A stretch of 64,000 bases of DNA from Halioglobus sp. (GCA_029246385.1 JAQWNG010000023.1:1-64000); one strand, 5' to 3'. Positions 22,167 through 33,318 are shown, numbered from the stretch's first letter. A program made the numbers and translations. Notes: a model not told the origin generated them from the letters alone.

Positions 22167-23462
22167 TTAAATTTTTTTACGCGGTGCTAAGCCGTTAAAG
22201 AATACGTCGAAGTAGTCAATCGCGGCATCATCGATGTTGTCGACTTTACGCCATCGCTTGATATCCATCGCAGCGTTACGAGCGCCTGTAATAAGATGCT
22301 GCGCTATCAATGTATTGATCGGACGTATACTGCCATCTGTTATTCCCTCGTTTAAAAATGCGCCAAAATTTTCATTGTTCTTATCGGTGCGCTTGAGTAT
22401 CTGGCGTCTGCGCTTCATCGGCAACGCAGTGATGGTGTTGTAGCGTATTAGGGGGCCTTCATCAGAGTTTTGAATATAGAAAATACGGAGGCATGTCATC
22501 TCTGCTTTTTGCAACCCTGTCCCTGCAAACTGCGGAGACTGCGCATGAATTTCCTCGATAATATCTAGAGAAAGGTTATAGCAGTGGAACAGCAGATCTT
22601 CTTTGTTTTTGATCTGGTAGTAGAACGCACCTTTGGATACATGTAGATGTTCTGCAATCTCATCCAGAGAGGTGCCGGTAAAACCTTGTGTATTGAAGAA
22701 GCGGGTGCCTGTTCTAAAGAATGCCTGCTGCTTCAGGCGATTTTTCTCCTCGCGACTAAAGTCCTGTGGATACACTGATTCTTTGTTCTCGTGAAAAACT
22801 TTTGCAGGAGAGTGAGGCGCATTACCGGCACATATGCCGTTGGTAATTATGTCCAGTGCCTCGTTAGCATTGGTTCTTACCTTTTCTCTAGGAATACTAT
22901 GTAGCCAGGAGAACGTCCACTCTACAGAGCCCAAGATTGCGCGGGTGGTGGATGTGGGTTCGCAGTCTCTAATACAGCCTTCTGCGATACCTTGTCGTAT
23001 ATACTCTCGTAGGCGTTTGAATAGTCGTATGTAGCTGGACTCAACGTGTTTGCGATAATCACCCTTGAGTGCAGCAATTTCTAGCAGGGCCGCGACATGA
23101 GGTGCCCTATCTTCCTGCGCCGCAAGCCAGTTTTCGAAATGTTGGAGGAAATAACTTGATGCCCGCTCCAGCGCCCCCGCATGTTGCTTCTCAATCTCAT
23201 CCAAGTTTTTGTGGTGAAGTTCGAGCGCAGCGATGTAGCACTGGTAAATAAGGTCTTCCTTATTTTTTACATAGTAATATAGGCTTGTTTTAGTTAGGCC
23301 TAAGCTTTTCGCAACATCGTGCAACGTGGTGGCGCGCGAGCCCTTGTAATTGAACAGTCTCGCCGCTTGCGACAGAATTGCGATGCGTTTTAAATCGCGC
23401 TGCGCACTCCGGTTAAATGGTGAAGTGCTGCTGCCGTTTGCGGCAAGTATGTCTGGTTTCAT
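22167..23462 (-). CDS. Tandem (fused) TetR-family transcriptional regulator
   Basis: Two TetR HTH modules in one ORF: ATTLHDVAKSLGLTKTSLYYYVKNKEDLIYQCY and GTSLDEIAEHLHVSKGAFYYQIKNKEDLLFHCY. Confidence 0.9.
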   Translation of the reverse strand: MKPDILAANGSSTSPFNRSAQRDLKRIAILSQAARLFNYKGSRATTLHDVAKSLGLTKTSLYYYVKNKEDLIYQCYIAALELHHKNLDEIEKQHAGALERASSYFLQHFENWLAAQEDRAPHVAALLEIAALKGDYRKHVESSYIRLFKRLREYIRQGIAEGCIRDCEPTSTTRAILGSVEWTFSWLHSIPREKVRTNANEALDIITNGICAGNAPHSPAKVFHENKESVYPQDFSREEKNRLKQQAFFRTGTRFFNTQGFTGTSLDEIAEHLHVSKGAFYYQIKNKEDLLFHCYNLSLDIIEEIHAQSPQFAGTGLQKAEMTCLRIFYIQNSDEGPLIRYNTITALPMKRRRQILKRTDKNNENFGAFLNEGITDGSIRPINTLIAQHLITGARNAAMDIKRWRKVDNIDDAAIDYFDVFFNGLAPRKKI

Positions 23463-23546
23463 TTGCGGATTCCGGCGAGATAGGACGATCACCTACCCTT
23501 TATTCTATGCTTCCAACTTTAAGTATTATTTTGGATGCTGTCTACA

Positions 23547-24926
23547 CTAGTGTCGAATCGGCTCAGCTGCCAAGTCCATTTGTATATCAAGCCACTTGCG
23601 GGAGCGATAGCGATAAAACAGCAAGATCGCTTTAATGGCGTAGTCTAAAACCATTACTGAGAATATCCAGTAAACCGAAAATTCGAGCCACATAAAGGTC
23701 AGTGCTGGGATCAGCCGGCCAAAGATAATACCGCAAAAGGTCGCAATAAGTGGAAATCTGGTGTCGCCTGCGCCTCGCAGGGCGCCCCCAAGAGTGAACT
23801 CGCAGGCCATCAGCGGTTGAGCCAGAGCTATGAGATACATAAATATTATCGTCAGCTCAATCACCTCAGGGTCGTTAATCATGAAGCTCGCCAGTTCTTC
23901 CGCAAAGGTCGCGAGCACAATGGATAATAGAATCATTGACGCCAGTGCCATACGCAGCGATCGAGCGACAGCCAGTATGGCCAGGTCTGGTTCCCCCGCG
24001 CCCATTTGCTGACCCACAAGAGTGGCAGTGGCGATACCGAAGCCAAAGCCTATCACAATTGGGAATGCAACTAAGGTGATACCAATGCCGTAAGAGGCGT
24101 AAGCCGCGGTTCCGTACTGTGCCACAATGGCAAAAAATGCGAGAAACGCGAGCTGAACGATACCTTGTTCTGCAACTGGCGGTAAGCCGATTTTGATCAT
24201 TTGCTTTGATATTGCCCAGTCGATGCTTTTTCGTTTTGTCGGTTTTAGATTAAAGTGGCCGCGCCACCAAGCGAAAAAGAAGACCATGGTAATAATTGAG
24301 GCGCCAAAACTGCCGCCAAGGGAGACACCAGTAACCCCAAGTTTAGGCAGAGGGCCGATGCCAAACGCCAACAGGTAAGCAAAGGTTATATTGAAAATGG
24401 AACTGAACAACAGAAACCACAGGGGCGTGATGACGTTTCCTGTCGCTCGAAGCGCGGTACTTAGCATCATGCTGATGGCAGAAAAAATGTTGAACAAGCC
24501 GAGCCAAAAAATGAAGCTAGCCGCAAGAGCCGTAGTCTCTTCATCCAGACCGAAGATGCCTGCGATGGCCTCTGGCGCCATCAGTATCGGTATGCTCAGC
24601 ACAGCCGCGAGTGCCACTGAGATTACAAGAGATGTCCATGTGACGATTTCAGCCTGCTTGACTTGCTGTGCCCCCCAGCTGCGCGCGACCATAGCTGTGC
24701 TGGCCACCGATACACCCATTAAAATCGCCTGAATTAGAAAAAATACGCGGTGGCCCGTAGTCACCGCTGCGACGGAGGTCGCACCCAGCTGAGCAACTAT
24801 TTTGATGTGCAGTAAACCCACTGTAGTAAACAGCAGGTTAGAGAGAATATTGGGCCATGCCAGACGCCAGACGGACCGGTTTGTCGAGGTTGGCTTCTTG
24901 GGTGGGGAAGTGGACACGTGACGCAC
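23547..24926 (-). CDS. MATE family efflux transporter
   Basis: 459 aa, 12-TM-like; LAWPNILSNLLFTTVGLLHIKIVAQLGATSVAAVTTGHRVFFLIQAILMGVSVASTAMVARSWGA. Confidence 0.92.
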   Translation of the reverse strand: MRHVSTSPPKKPTSTNRSVWRLAWPNILSNLLFTTVGLLHIKIVAQLGATSVAAVTTGHRVFFLIQAILMGVSVASTAMVARSWGAQQVKQAEIVTWTSLVISVALAAVLSIPILMAPEAIAGIFGLDEETTALAASFIFWLGLFNIFSAISMMLSTALRATGNVITPLWFLLFSSIFNITFAYLLAFGIGPLPKLGVTGVSLGGSFGASIITMVFFFAWWRGHFNLKPTKRKSIDWAISKQMIKIGLPPVAEQGIVQLAFLAFFAIVAQYGTAAYASYGIGITLVAFPIVIGFGFGIATATLVGQQMGAGEPDLAILAVARSLRMALASMILLSIVLATFAEELASFMINDPEVIELTIIFMYLIALAQPLMACEFTLGGALRGAGDTRFPLIATFCGIIFGRLIPALTFMWLEFSVYWIFSVMVLDYAIKAILLFYRYRSRKWLDIQMDLAAEPIRH

Positions 24927-24974
24927 TCATCGGCAGGTATTGCAGTTTAGCATCTCAAAGGGGTATTGAGCAGC

Positions 24975-25556
24975 TCAACTCGTGCCGGAGCACTCAGTAT
25001 GGCGAAAACAATCTCCTATATGGTCGTTTACCATACCAGTGGCTTGCATATACGCATACATGATGGTGGGCCCGACAAAAGTGAAACCACGTTTTTTCAT
25101 GTCCTTGCTGATCTGCTCAGAAATGCTACTGGTCGAGGGCACATCAAGTATCGAGTTCCAATTATTTTGTATTGGCTGCCCATCGACGAAGCCCCAGATG
25201 TAATCAGAAAAGCTTCCCAGCTCTTGCTGAACACTCAGAAAGGCTCTAGCGTTCGTCCGCGCACCATGCACTTTAAGCCGATTTCGGACTATTTTTGGAT
25301 TGTGTGAAAGTGTATCCAATTTTTTGTCGCTGTAACGAGCAATTCGCTCGGCATTAAAGTGGTCAAAAAGGTCACGGTAACCAGCCCTCTTGCGAAGTAT
25401 GGTTATCCATGAGAGACCTGCCTGAGCTCCCTCGAGAACAAGGAATTCGAATAGAACAGGGTCATCATACTGGGGCACGCCCCACTCTTTATCGTGATAG
25501 GCAACATAGAGCGGGTCATCGCCACACCAGGTGCAGCGTTTTTGCTTTGAATTCAT
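24975..25556 (-). CDS. tag: DNA-3-methyladenine glycosylase I
   Basis: KRCTWCGDDPLYVAYHDKEWGVPQYDDPVLFEFLVLEGAQAGLSWITILRKRAGYRDLFDHF; Tag signature. Confidence 0.96.
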   Translation of the reverse strand: MNSKQKRCTWCGDDPLYVAYHDKEWGVPQYDDPVLFEFLVLEGAQAGLSWITILRKRAGYRDLFDHFNAERIARYSDKKLDTLSHNPKIVRNRLKVHGARTNARAFLSVQQELGSFSDYIWGFVDGQPIQNNWNSILDVPSTSSISEQISKDMKKRGFTFVGPTIMYAYMQATGMVNDHIGDCFRHTECSGTS

Positions 25557-25674
25557 AGCCTCATTATACCAACTATTATCTGTCGTGAAATGCGTATCCA
25601 CAGTCATACAGTGATGGTGGCGAGCACTGCGCAGCTATGCGAGACTATCGTCTTTAACTAGCGGTGACAATCGA

Positions 25675-26433
25675 ATGACAGAGACTATTTTGTACAGTCG
25701 CACTGGCCACATAGGCCGCCTGATGCTCAATAATCCGCAAAAACATAACTCATTGGGTCGTGAGCAGTTAGAGGGCATTAAGAACTGTTTGACGGAGGTG
25801 GCGTCTGACAAATCAGTGCGCGTGTTGATTGTATCTGGCGCAGGGACAAAAACATTTTGTGCAGGCGCGTCTTTGCAGGAATTAAGCACGGGCAGAATCA
25901 GTCATGATGCTTTTCAAGAAATGACATGCCAGCTGGCTGACTTGTCAATTCCTACCCTCTGCGCGATGAATGGTGATGTCTTCGGAGGAGGGGCAGAGCT
26001 TGCCATGAGTTGCGATTTTCGTATCGGCGTAGAGGGGAGTCGAATGCGAGTACCCGCCGCAGCGATTGGTCTTTGTTATCCCATAGCCGGCATCAATCAT
26101 TTTATTCGCTGCCTTGGCGTAAGAGTAACGAAGCGCATACTCGTTGCTTCTGAAGAGTTCAAAGCGAGCGCTCTATTAGAGATCGGTTTTTTCGATCACC
26201 TGGTGTCACCGAGCAGCCTCGAGCTGTTTACGAATGACGTCGCTGAGCATATCGCAGGTCTAGCACCCTTAGCCGTTCAGTCGATGAAGCGCATTATCGG
26301 GCTTGAGGCTGAAGGTTTCGTCGATCCCGACATCGCGTTGGGGTTGTCGAAACTGTGCCTAGCGTCGCGAGACCTACAGGAGGGCTTTGCGGCCAAACGA
26401 GAAAAACGCACCCCAATATTTACTGGCCACTAG
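25675..26433 (+). CDS. Enoyl-CoA hydratase/isomerase family protein
   Basis: GRLMLNNPQKHNSLGREQL...GAGTKTFCAGASLQEL...GDVFGGGAELAMSCDFRIG: crotonase fold. Confidence 0.93.
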   Translation: MTETILYSRTGHIGRLMLNNPQKHNSLGREQLEGIKNCLTEVASDKSVRVLIVSGAGTKTFCAGASLQELSTGRISHDAFQEMTCQLADLSIPTLCAMNGDVFGGGAELAMSCDFRIGVEGSRMRVPAAAIGLCYPIAGINHFIRCLGVRVTKRILVASEEFKASALLEIGFFDHLVSPSSLELFTNDVAEHIAGLAPLAVQSMKRIIGLEAEGFVDPDIALGLSKLCLASRDLQEGFAAKREKRTPIFTGH

Positions 26434-27413
26434 CCCTTTGCCGCCAGCGGGCCGTGACAATTCAGCTGTCTATCTACTGCCATCCAAGGCAAGCCCAATG
26501 ATTCCAGCCATTGTATGCCGACAGCTTCGGTTTTTAGGCGCGCAATACTGGCCACGCTGCAGGCGGTCAGGCAGTTATCAGCTATGACAATAACACTGAG
26601 CAGGCCTGCGATAGCTTGCCCATCCACTGGACTCAGTGCGCGCCCAAAACGCTCTCCGTTGTGCAGCGTGATTTGCTCAAAGTCGCCACGCAAGGCAAAG
26701 CCTCTATGGTTCAGCTTGAGTCGTATTATTGCTGCGCTGGAGCCCTGAGGAATGCGCACCCCGACCAGCCAATTAGCGCCATCGAGTTGCTTGCCAATGG
26801 TTACAACGTCTTGGTCCATTTCAATTAAAGCATTTTGAACGCCGTGTTTGAGCAGAATTTTTCGCAGCGAATCGAGCGCGTACGGGCGAACACAGTTGTT
26901 TAAATCAATTAGCGTGCCAGCGCTGGTTAAATATGCGCCTTCGGCGCTGATTTCAAGGTTACGCCAGCCAACGAGCTTTAGTACCTGCTCGAGATGGCCT
27001 TGAGAAGCAATGAGTTTGCCGCTGCTGTCGTAGCAACCGCTGATAATGCGTGTGGTGGGATCAAAGATATGCTCACTCTCTTCCCAGAGTGCGTCTACAA
27101 AGTGAAAGAGGCTGCGCGCCTCGGCATCCAGCGGGGTGCAGGATCCTGTGCCGCTGCTTTGGTTGATCTGACTAGGAATGCTGTCCGGCAGATGTGTACT
27201 GAACTTTGCTTCTAGTCGAGCTAGCTCAGCCTGACAGAGTGCGAGGAGATCAGCGCTTCCGCCGTTGTTATCCCCTATAGCGATGCGGCATGCTTTGCCG
27301 AAACATCGAAACCGAATTTCGTTTTTCTTCACTATTCTCTGCCTAATCTCAAGGAAATACCTCCAGCTAGCGCTCAGCGGTAATAGGATAGATAACTTTT
27401 CAAGCTGGGACAA
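26430..27413 (-). CDS. Divergent ApbE-like (FAD:protein FMN transferase fold) protein
   Basis: ApbE-type layout (FDPTTRII, TLIDLNNCVRPYALDSLRKILLKHGVQNALIEMDQDVVTIGK, ALSPVDGQAIAGLLSVIVIADNCLTACSVASI) with several canonical motifs replaced. Confidence 0.72.
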   Translation of the reverse strand: MSQLEKLSILLPLSASWRYFLEIRQRIVKKNEIRFRCFGKACRIAIGDNNGGSADLLALCQAELARLEAKFSTHLPDSIPSQINQSSGTGSCTPLDAEARSLFHFVDALWEESEHIFDPTTRIISGCYDSSGKLIASQGHLEQVLKLVGWRNLEISAEGAYLTSAGTLIDLNNCVRPYALDSLRKILLKHGVQNALIEMDQDVVTIGKQLDGANWLVGVRIPQGSSAAIIRLKLNHRGFALRGDFEQITLHNGERFGRALSPVDGQAIAGLLSVIVIADNCLTACSVASIARLKTEAVGIQWLESLGLPWMAVDRQLNCHGPLAAKG

Positions 27414-27711
27414 TCTATCGTTACGGGAAATAGATCGGCTAGCATGCGGTTGTCATTATTATCAGCATCCGAAATGTTCAGAATTGAACAATTGTAGAGA
27501 AACTGCGGTACTGCGCTTCGGCGAATATTACATAAATTCGATGTTTTTCACTATTGAGAGACGACAGCGACACCAGAATGTAAAGCGGAGATGCATTTAA
27601 TGTTGTCGTTTTCATAAATGTCGCGGACGGTATTACCGCCGTGTCTTTTTTTCAGCGGTTTCTTGAAGATCAAATTTGATCGCCAAATATTCCCCCATAG
27701 GTAATTATGGT

Positions 27712-30700
27712 TTAGCTGGTCCGCAGAATGTTGGTGTCAAATTCCTCAATAAATTCTTGGTAGGCATTAGTGAGTTCAGCGACAGCCTCGGTAAGGCCAG
27801 TGAAGTCTCTAGCTTTAGATTTCTTCTCGATGTGAGAGCTGATGGTACTCACCCTTTCGGCGCCTACATTAGCGCTCATAGATCTAATGGCGTGCGCTGT
27901 GTGGTAAATGGTTGCAGCGTCGGGATATAAGATATCTCCTCTAAGTTCTGTAAGCTTTTCCTCCATTTGAGCAACATAACCTGAGAAGATTGATGGGAGC
28001 AAAAGCTTTCCGGTCTGTCGTTCAAGGTCCCTGATATTTTCGATAGCCTTTGCGTTGACTATTTTCAACTCAATAGAATCGTCGATATTTAGTACTGTTG
28101 CCTGTGAGCCGCTTGAGTTAGCCACAGTAAGACTGGAGCGGTCTAAAAGGTACGGATCTAGGTGTGACTCGATCGATTTTTTAATGTTAGAGATGGAGAA
28201 CGGTTTGGTGAGATAGCCATTCATGCCCGCGTTATTACAGCGGTCTCTGTTTTCTTCGTCTGAGGCCGCCGTTAACGCAATAATAGGCACCGAAATATTA
28301 TTGCGCTTTAGCTCAATTTTTCGAATTTGTTTTGCAGCTTCATACCCATCTATTATGGGCATTTGACAGTCCATGAAAATAAAAGAAAAATGGCCTGACA
28401 AGTACTTCGCTATGGCGACCCGGCCATTTTCTGCGATTTCGACGTCGTGGCCAAGCAATTGCAACATTTCTGCGATAATAACTTGATTAGTTTTGAGGTC
28501 TTCGGCAACGAGAATTCGAATTTTTGTAATGCTTGGTGTTTTTGTTGCTGTTTGCCTAGTTGCGTTAACTGATTGAGTGGCGACTGAAATCCCGGCAAGA
28601 GATTCGCGAAGAGCAATGGAAGTCAGCGGCTTGGTTAGGGTCGTCCAATGAGAGAATATGCTCGGCGGAGTATCATTATTTAGCGGGGTTAACACAATGC
28701 GAGCTAATGGATTTATGTCGTTTAGTTTTCTGTAAAGTTCGGCTGAAGATCGATCATCATAATCGACTACTAAAATAATATTGTCCCAGTTCAGCTTAGA
28801 CGCCAAGTCTTTTTCATGAATCGCTGATGACCTGACACCCTGCCTGGTCAAATGGCTTGAAACCATACTGTATGTGTCTTTATTTTTCGATAATATTTTC
28901 GCGGTAAACGCTAGACGAGCAGGTGTAGGCAGCTTATTAGAAAGGTCAACTTCCATTGGGATGAACAAGACTATCTTTGTTCCCTCACCTACCGCTGACT
29001 GAATTGTGATGTCACCCCCCATAACCTCTATGTAGTTGCGTGAAATTGCGAGCCCCAAACCAGTACCCCCATACTCGCGGGTAGTGCTAGCATCTGCTTG
29101 AACAAATGGCTCAAATACACGCTGCTGCGTATCTTGATTCATGCCTATGCCATTGTCATCTACACAGATCTCTAAAATCAGTTGCTCTGGATTTGACTGG
29201 CTGAATACCGGTTCGACGCTGATGTTGATGTTTCCATCGGCAGAAAATTTTATCGAGTTGCTAATGAGGTTCATGACAATTTGTCGAACTTTGGTCGGGT
29301 CTCCTATCAAGATGTTTGGTGTTTTTGGATGGCAGATATTGTTTAGCGTTAGGCCTTTTCGACTTGCTGGCTCAGCCTGCAGATAACATATGTCATCCAA
29401 AAGCTCTGTGAGGTTGAAGCTAACCAGTTCTAATTCGACCTTAGAAGCTTCGGCTTTGGAGAAATCCAGTATGCTGTTAATTAATTTTAGGAGTGATTCT
29501 CCGCTGTTGCGGGCGGAGCTCGCGAATTGCTTTTGCTGGCCGCTCAGGTCCGTGTGCAGAAGCAGCTCTGTCATGCCAATGATTCCATGCATTGGCGTTC
29601 GGATCTCATGGCTCATGGTCGCTAGAAAATCTGATTTCGCTCTAGTAGCTTGCTCAGCAATTTTTCTGGCTTCGAGTAAATCACGGGTGCGATCTTCCAC
29701 ACGAAGCTCTAGTTCTCGCTGTCTTTGCATTGCAACCCGCGCTAATCCAGCTTGTCGATAAAAGTAATACGCAATAATAGCTGCTGCGAAAAGTATATAA
29801 CCTGCATAAGCATAGGGGCTGCGCCATGGCGGCGGAGCGACGTTAATGGGTATACTAAAAGCATCCCAGTTCCAGGTCCCATCCGGACTTGCCGCCGCCA
29901 GTTTAAGGTCATATTTTCCAACCGGAAGGGTTGTAAACGATGCAATTCGTGATTCTGGAGAGACAACCCAATCTGGATTTATGCCCTCAAGTTTGTAGGC
30001 ATAACTGAGCAAGTCAGGGTTGGCATAGTCGGCTGCATAAAACTCCACCGAAAGCATTCGATCTTGATAGTCGAGACTGATTTCTGTCAGGTCTTCATAT
30101 GGCTCATCGAACTGACGCCGAACATTCATTACTTTGATGTTAGAAACGGCTACCTGCGGTAGAACACGATCAGTCGTCAAAAAATCGCTATTTATAGTGT
30201 TAAATCCGTTGGTTCCACCAAAATAGAGTGTTCCGGACGTTGATTTAAAGGAAGCTCCGAGAGTAAATTCTTTAGCTTGTAGGCCGTCTCTAACGCCATA
30301 GTGATGGGACTCTAAGGTCAGTGGGTTTACGCGCGTCAATCCTTTACTGTGAGACATCCAGACCCAGCCGGTATCGTCGCCTTGAATGCCGTAGATGTTA
30401 GAACTTGGCAAAGAGATATTTTCATAAAGATGTTGAATATTGACACGAGAATCTAGTCTATCGTCGGCTGGCCAAAGGTTTAAGCCTCCACCTGCGGTGC
30501 CTATCCATAGTGTGCCGCTGTTGTCCTCATAAAAACACCAGGGTACATCGCTGGAAAAGCTATTCGGCTTATCCCTTTGGGTAAAGTAACGTTCAAATGT
30601 GAGGGCATTTACATCGAAGCGATTCAGGCCTAATTCAGTCCCAATCCAAACAAACCCTAAAGAATCTTCAAAAATTGCCAAGACTCTGTTGTTACTGATC

Positions 30701-32217
30701 GTTGTGTTGTCGTTTGCATCGTGTCTCAGATTCAAAAATGTGTTGTCTTTTTCTTGGTACAGGCTCAGGCCTCCGCCATAGGTCCCGATAAGTAGCTCAC
30801 CTGTCGATAGTCTCAGTATTGAGGTAATACCATTGGCGCCAATACTGAATTCTCGCAAAGTATTGTGCCGATACACCGTCGTTTCACCACTGGTAAGATC
30901 GATTCTATTGAGACCCTGGTCATAGGTTCCTGCCCACATTGCATCGTCATCGCTGTATAGGCTCATCACCCTCGGATCTGAGATAGCAGGGTCAGTCGAC
31001 TCGTTAACCCAAGAAAAGTCTGTCTCGTCTGGTCGGAGTATATTGACCCCATCGTCTGTGCCGACCCAAAGACTCCCATCGTTAGACTCTGCAAATGCGT
31101 TGACAGAGTCGTTGGACAGATTGCCTCGTGATCGGTCAAATTTTTGGAAGTCTGTTTCCATCCCTGACACCAAGCCTGATTGTGCTCCGACCCAAAACTT
31201 ACCCTCGCGCGTTTGATAAATACTGATTATAAGATCTTCATGCAGGCCAGTATTTAAGCTGTTGTATGCGACAAATGAATCTGTTTCGGCTATGAATCGG
31301 TTTAATCCGTTATTCGTGGCCACCCATATTCTGCCGTCGTTATCTTCGAAGATGTCAGACGTTATATTTGACGATAGAGAGCTGGGATCTTCATCAGAGT
31401 AAACGTAATTTTGCATTACGTTATCGTTTGGGTTGTATCTGCTTATTCCGGAGTTTTCGGATGTAATCCAGATGTCACCGTCTCGGTCAACGATTAGATT
31501 GGTAAGCCTACCTGATACTAGTGTGCCCTCTTTACCCGTTTCATGACGATATACGCTGATTACTTCTGTAACGGGCTCGATTCGCAGCAATCCACTCAAC
31601 TCGGTTGCTGCCCAGATCACTCCATCGGCTGTTTGGGCGAAGCTGCCCACCTCTCCTGTATACGGGATGCCATCAGAGCCAGAGATATAGTGGTGGAAGG
31701 AGTGATTCGAAGGGTTGAAACGGCTGAAACCATTTGAGTAGCCCAGCCATATCATGCCTGAACTGTCGCAGAATATGGTGAGGATATCATTCGAGAAAGG
31801 TGTGTTTTTATCGTTTGGATTGGCATAGAACTTTTTGAAGCTATTGGTCATGGAATTGTAGAGCACTAAACCCGCGCCGCGAGTCGACATCCATATTTGA
31901 CCATTATTGTCCTCGGCAATTCTTGTAATATTATTGAGAGGCAGTGAATTTGGGTTGGCGGCGGAGTGCTGATAGGTCTCTAGTTCGTGCCCTGTATATT
32001 TGTTCAGTCCTTCTTGAGCAACAATCCACAAGGCACCTCTAGAGTCCTGAAATGACTGCTGTACCGTATGTTGTGTAAGTTGATCAGAGAATGCCGCATG
32101 ATTGAGGTCAAGGTTGACGAAGGGTAACTCTGCGCCGTGTGCCCCAGAGGCATGGGCCAGCCATGCGATAGAAACTAAAATGAGTCGTTTAATACAGTGG
32201 CGAGAGTGTGTGTTCAT
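27712..32217 (-). CDS. Two-component hybrid histidine kinase with periplasmic beta-propeller sensor
   Basis: 1501 aa: signal peptide, repeated Reg_prop motifs (DxxGxxWxGT), Y_Y_Y domain, TM, HisKA ([26 protein letters not shown]), HATPase, degenerate receiver, canonical receiver ([16 protein letters not shown]), C-terminal Hpt-like domain. Confidence 0.93.
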   Translation of the reverse strand: MNTHSRHCIKRLILVSIAWLAHASGAHGAELPFVNLDLNHAAFSDQLTQHTVQQSFQDSRGALWIVAQEGLNKYTGHELETYQHSAANPNSLPLNNITRIAEDNNGQIWMSTRGAGLVLYNSMTNSFKKFYANPNDKNTPFSNDILTIFCDSSGMIWLGYSNGFSRFNPSNHSFHHYISGSDGIPYTGEVGSFAQTADGVIWAATELSGLLRIEPVTEVISVYRHETGKEGTLVSGRLTNLIVDRDGDIWITSENSGISRYNPNDNVMQNYVYSDEDPSSLSSNITSDIFEDNDGRIWVATNNGLNRFIAETDSFVAYNSLNTGLHEDLIISIYQTREGKFWVGAQSGLVSGMETDFQKFDRSRGNLSNDSVNAFAESNDGSLWVGTDDGVNILRPDETDFSWVNESTDPAISDPRVMSLYSDDDAMWAGTYDQGLNRIDLTSGETTVYRHNTLREFSIGANGITSILRLSTGELLIGTYGGGLSLYQEKDNTFLNLRHDANDNTTISNNRVLAIFEDSLGFVWIGTELGLNRFDVNALTFERYFTQRDKPNSFSSDVPWCFYEDNSGTLWIGTAGGGLNLWPADDRLDSRVNIQHLYENISLPSSNIYGIQGDDTGWVWMSHSKGLTRVNPLTLESHHYGVRDGLQAKEFTLGASFKSTSGTLYFGGTNGFNTINSDFLTTDRVLPQVAVSNIKVMNVRRQFDEPYEDLTEISLDYQDRMLSVEFYAADYANPDLLSYAYKLEGINPDWVVSPESRIASFTTLPVGKYDLKLAAASPDGTWNWDAFSIPINVAPPPWRSPYAYAGYILFAAAIIAYYFYRQAGLARVAMQRQRELELRVEDRTRDLLEARKIAEQATRAKSDFLATMSHEIRTPMHGIIGMTELLLHTDLSGQQKQFASSARNSGESLLKLINSILDFSKAEASKVELELVSFNLTELLDDICYLQAEPASRKGLTLNNICHPKTPNILIGDPTKVRQIVMNLISNSIKFSADGNINISVEPVFSQSNPEQLILEICVDDNGIGMNQDTQQRVFEPFVQADASTTREYGGTGLGLAISRNYIEVMGGDITIQSAVGEGTKIVLFIPMEVDLSNKLPTPARLAFTAKILSKNKDTYSMVSSHLTRQGVRSSAIHEKDLASKLNWDNIILVVDYDDRSSAELYRKLNDINPLARIVLTPLNNDTPPSIFSHWTTLTKPLTSIALRESLAGISVATQSVNATRQTATKTPSITKIRILVAEDLKTNQVIIAEMLQLLGHDVEIAENGRVAIAKYLSGHFSFIFMDCQMPIIDGYEAAKQIRKIELKRNNISVPIIALTAASDEENRDRCNNAGMNGYLTKPFSISNIKKSIESHLDPYLLDRSSLTVANSSGSQATVLNIDDSIELKIVNAKAIENIRDLERQTGKLLLPSIFSGYVAQMEEKLTELRGDILYPDAATIYHTAHAIRSMSANVGAERVSTISSHIEKKSKARDFTGLTEAVAELTNAYQEFIEEFDTNILRTS

Positions 32218-32306
32218 CGCTGATTAGTCTAGTTGATATATTCATTGTGATCTAGCGACCTTTTGATGGGTCACTGTCGCGCGCAGATAACCGATGAGGT
32301 GTGCGT

Positions 32307-32621
32307 TCACCAGCCATAGCGCTTTAAATCGATGCTATTGTTCGCTCGAAACACAATGCCTTCAGCCTCCAGACGCGTCCGCTGTGCTGCCTGCGCAGCG
32401 CGGCGATTAGAAAGCGATAATTGCCCTCGAGCGTTGATTACGCGGTGCCAAGGTACAAGGCTAGCTTCAGGCAATAGCCGCAGCGCAAGCCCGACTCTGC
32501 GGGCTGCGTGACCTAATCCGGCTTTGCTTGCAATGCTTCCATAGGTGGCGACCTTGCCGCGGGGAATAGCCGCGACGACCTGCCAGATTTGGTGGTTAAT
32601 ATCTGGTTCGTAACGCATCAC
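32307..32621 (-). CDS. Alkyltransferase-like (Atl) MGMT-family protein
   Basis: 104 aa; INHQIWQVVAAIPRGKVATYGSIASKAGLGHAARRVGLALRLLP...VPWHRVINARGQLS; PWHRV instead of PCHRV. Confidence 0.93.
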   Translation of the reverse strand: MMRYEPDINHQIWQVVAAIPRGKVATYGSIASKAGLGHAARRVGLALRLLPEASLVPWHRVINARGQLSLSNRRAAQAAQRTRLEAEGIVFRANNSIDLKRYGW

Positions 32622-32770
32622 CTATTTGAAGCCGATGACGCTGTAGCAACGGGAGATGTGTCAGGCCGTGAAATATCTGTCGAGCAAGCTTTGTTGCTGG
32701 TTGCTTCCTCGGGTCTTGAAATATCTGCCACTGTCGCCATACTTGCACCATTATTTGCGGAGAATTTTTT

Positions 32771-33196
32771 ATGCGCTTTGCGATTATGCTACTTCCGTGG
32801 CTGGAACTGCTAACACTGATTGAACTGGGTATCCTCACTAGCGCTCTGACGGCTTTGGCCTATGTGTTTGTGACAGTGGTTTTGGGCCTAGCAATATTGC
32901 GGCGTCAGGGCAGAGGTATGTTTGAGCGTCTAAGGCAGGCGCAGGACGGGCGAATTATTGGCCCTGAACTTTTGCTGGACGACATGGCGTTAGGATTTGC
33001 GGGTCTTTTGTTGATCTTTCCGGGGATGATTTCTGATTTTGCTGCCCTAATCGTGGTGATCGGCCCGTTGCGCAGGCGTGTGGCGAAGGCGATTATGGGG
33101 CCACAGCCCGAGGTTTATAGTGCAGGACGGGACAGCAGTGGCCATGAAACGATTGAAGGTGTCTACCGGCAGGTAGACGACGAAAATAATCTGTAA
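32771..33196 (+). CDS. fxsA: FxsA family membrane protein
   Basis: LLPWLELLTLIELGILTSALTALAYVFVTVVLGLAILRRQGRGMFERLRQAQ...DMALGFAGLLLIFPGMISDFAALIVVIGPLRR. Confidence 0.9.
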   Translation: MRFAIMLLPWLELLTLIELGILTSALTALAYVFVTVVLGLAILRRQGRGMFERLRQAQDGRIIGPELLLDDMALGFAGLLLIFPGMISDFAALIVVIGPLRRRVAKAIMGPQPEVYSAGRDSSGHETIEGVYRQVDDENNL

Positions 33197-33258
33197 CCCT
33201 CTGTAATCAAGAAAGAATAAGTAATCCTTGTCGACCATTGCGAAACCTGCGACGGCGC

Positions 33259-33286
33259 TTGACTCTGAAGCTGTCTTGACTAGAAT
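33259..33286 (+). promoter_or_regulatory. Sigma70-like promoter of groESL
   Basis: TTGACT - 16 nt - TAGAAT; predicted start falls within the CIRCE element. Confidence 0.6.
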
Positions 33287-33312
33287 TAGCACTCTTGGGA
33301 AAAGAGTGCTAA
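33286..33312. promoter_or_regulatory. CIRCE element (HrcA operator)
   Basis: TTAGCACTC - TTGGGAAAA - GAGTGCTAA: perfect 9-9-9 CIRCE inverted repeat upstream of groES. Confidence 0.98.
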
Positions 33313-33318
33313 TTGAAC

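Noticed and set aside
27414-27711. Intergenic sequence between the ApbE-like gene and the hybrid kinase as an ncRNA
   Set aside because: Only short imperfect inverted repeats (around 27625-27650); no convincing promoter plus terminator combination.
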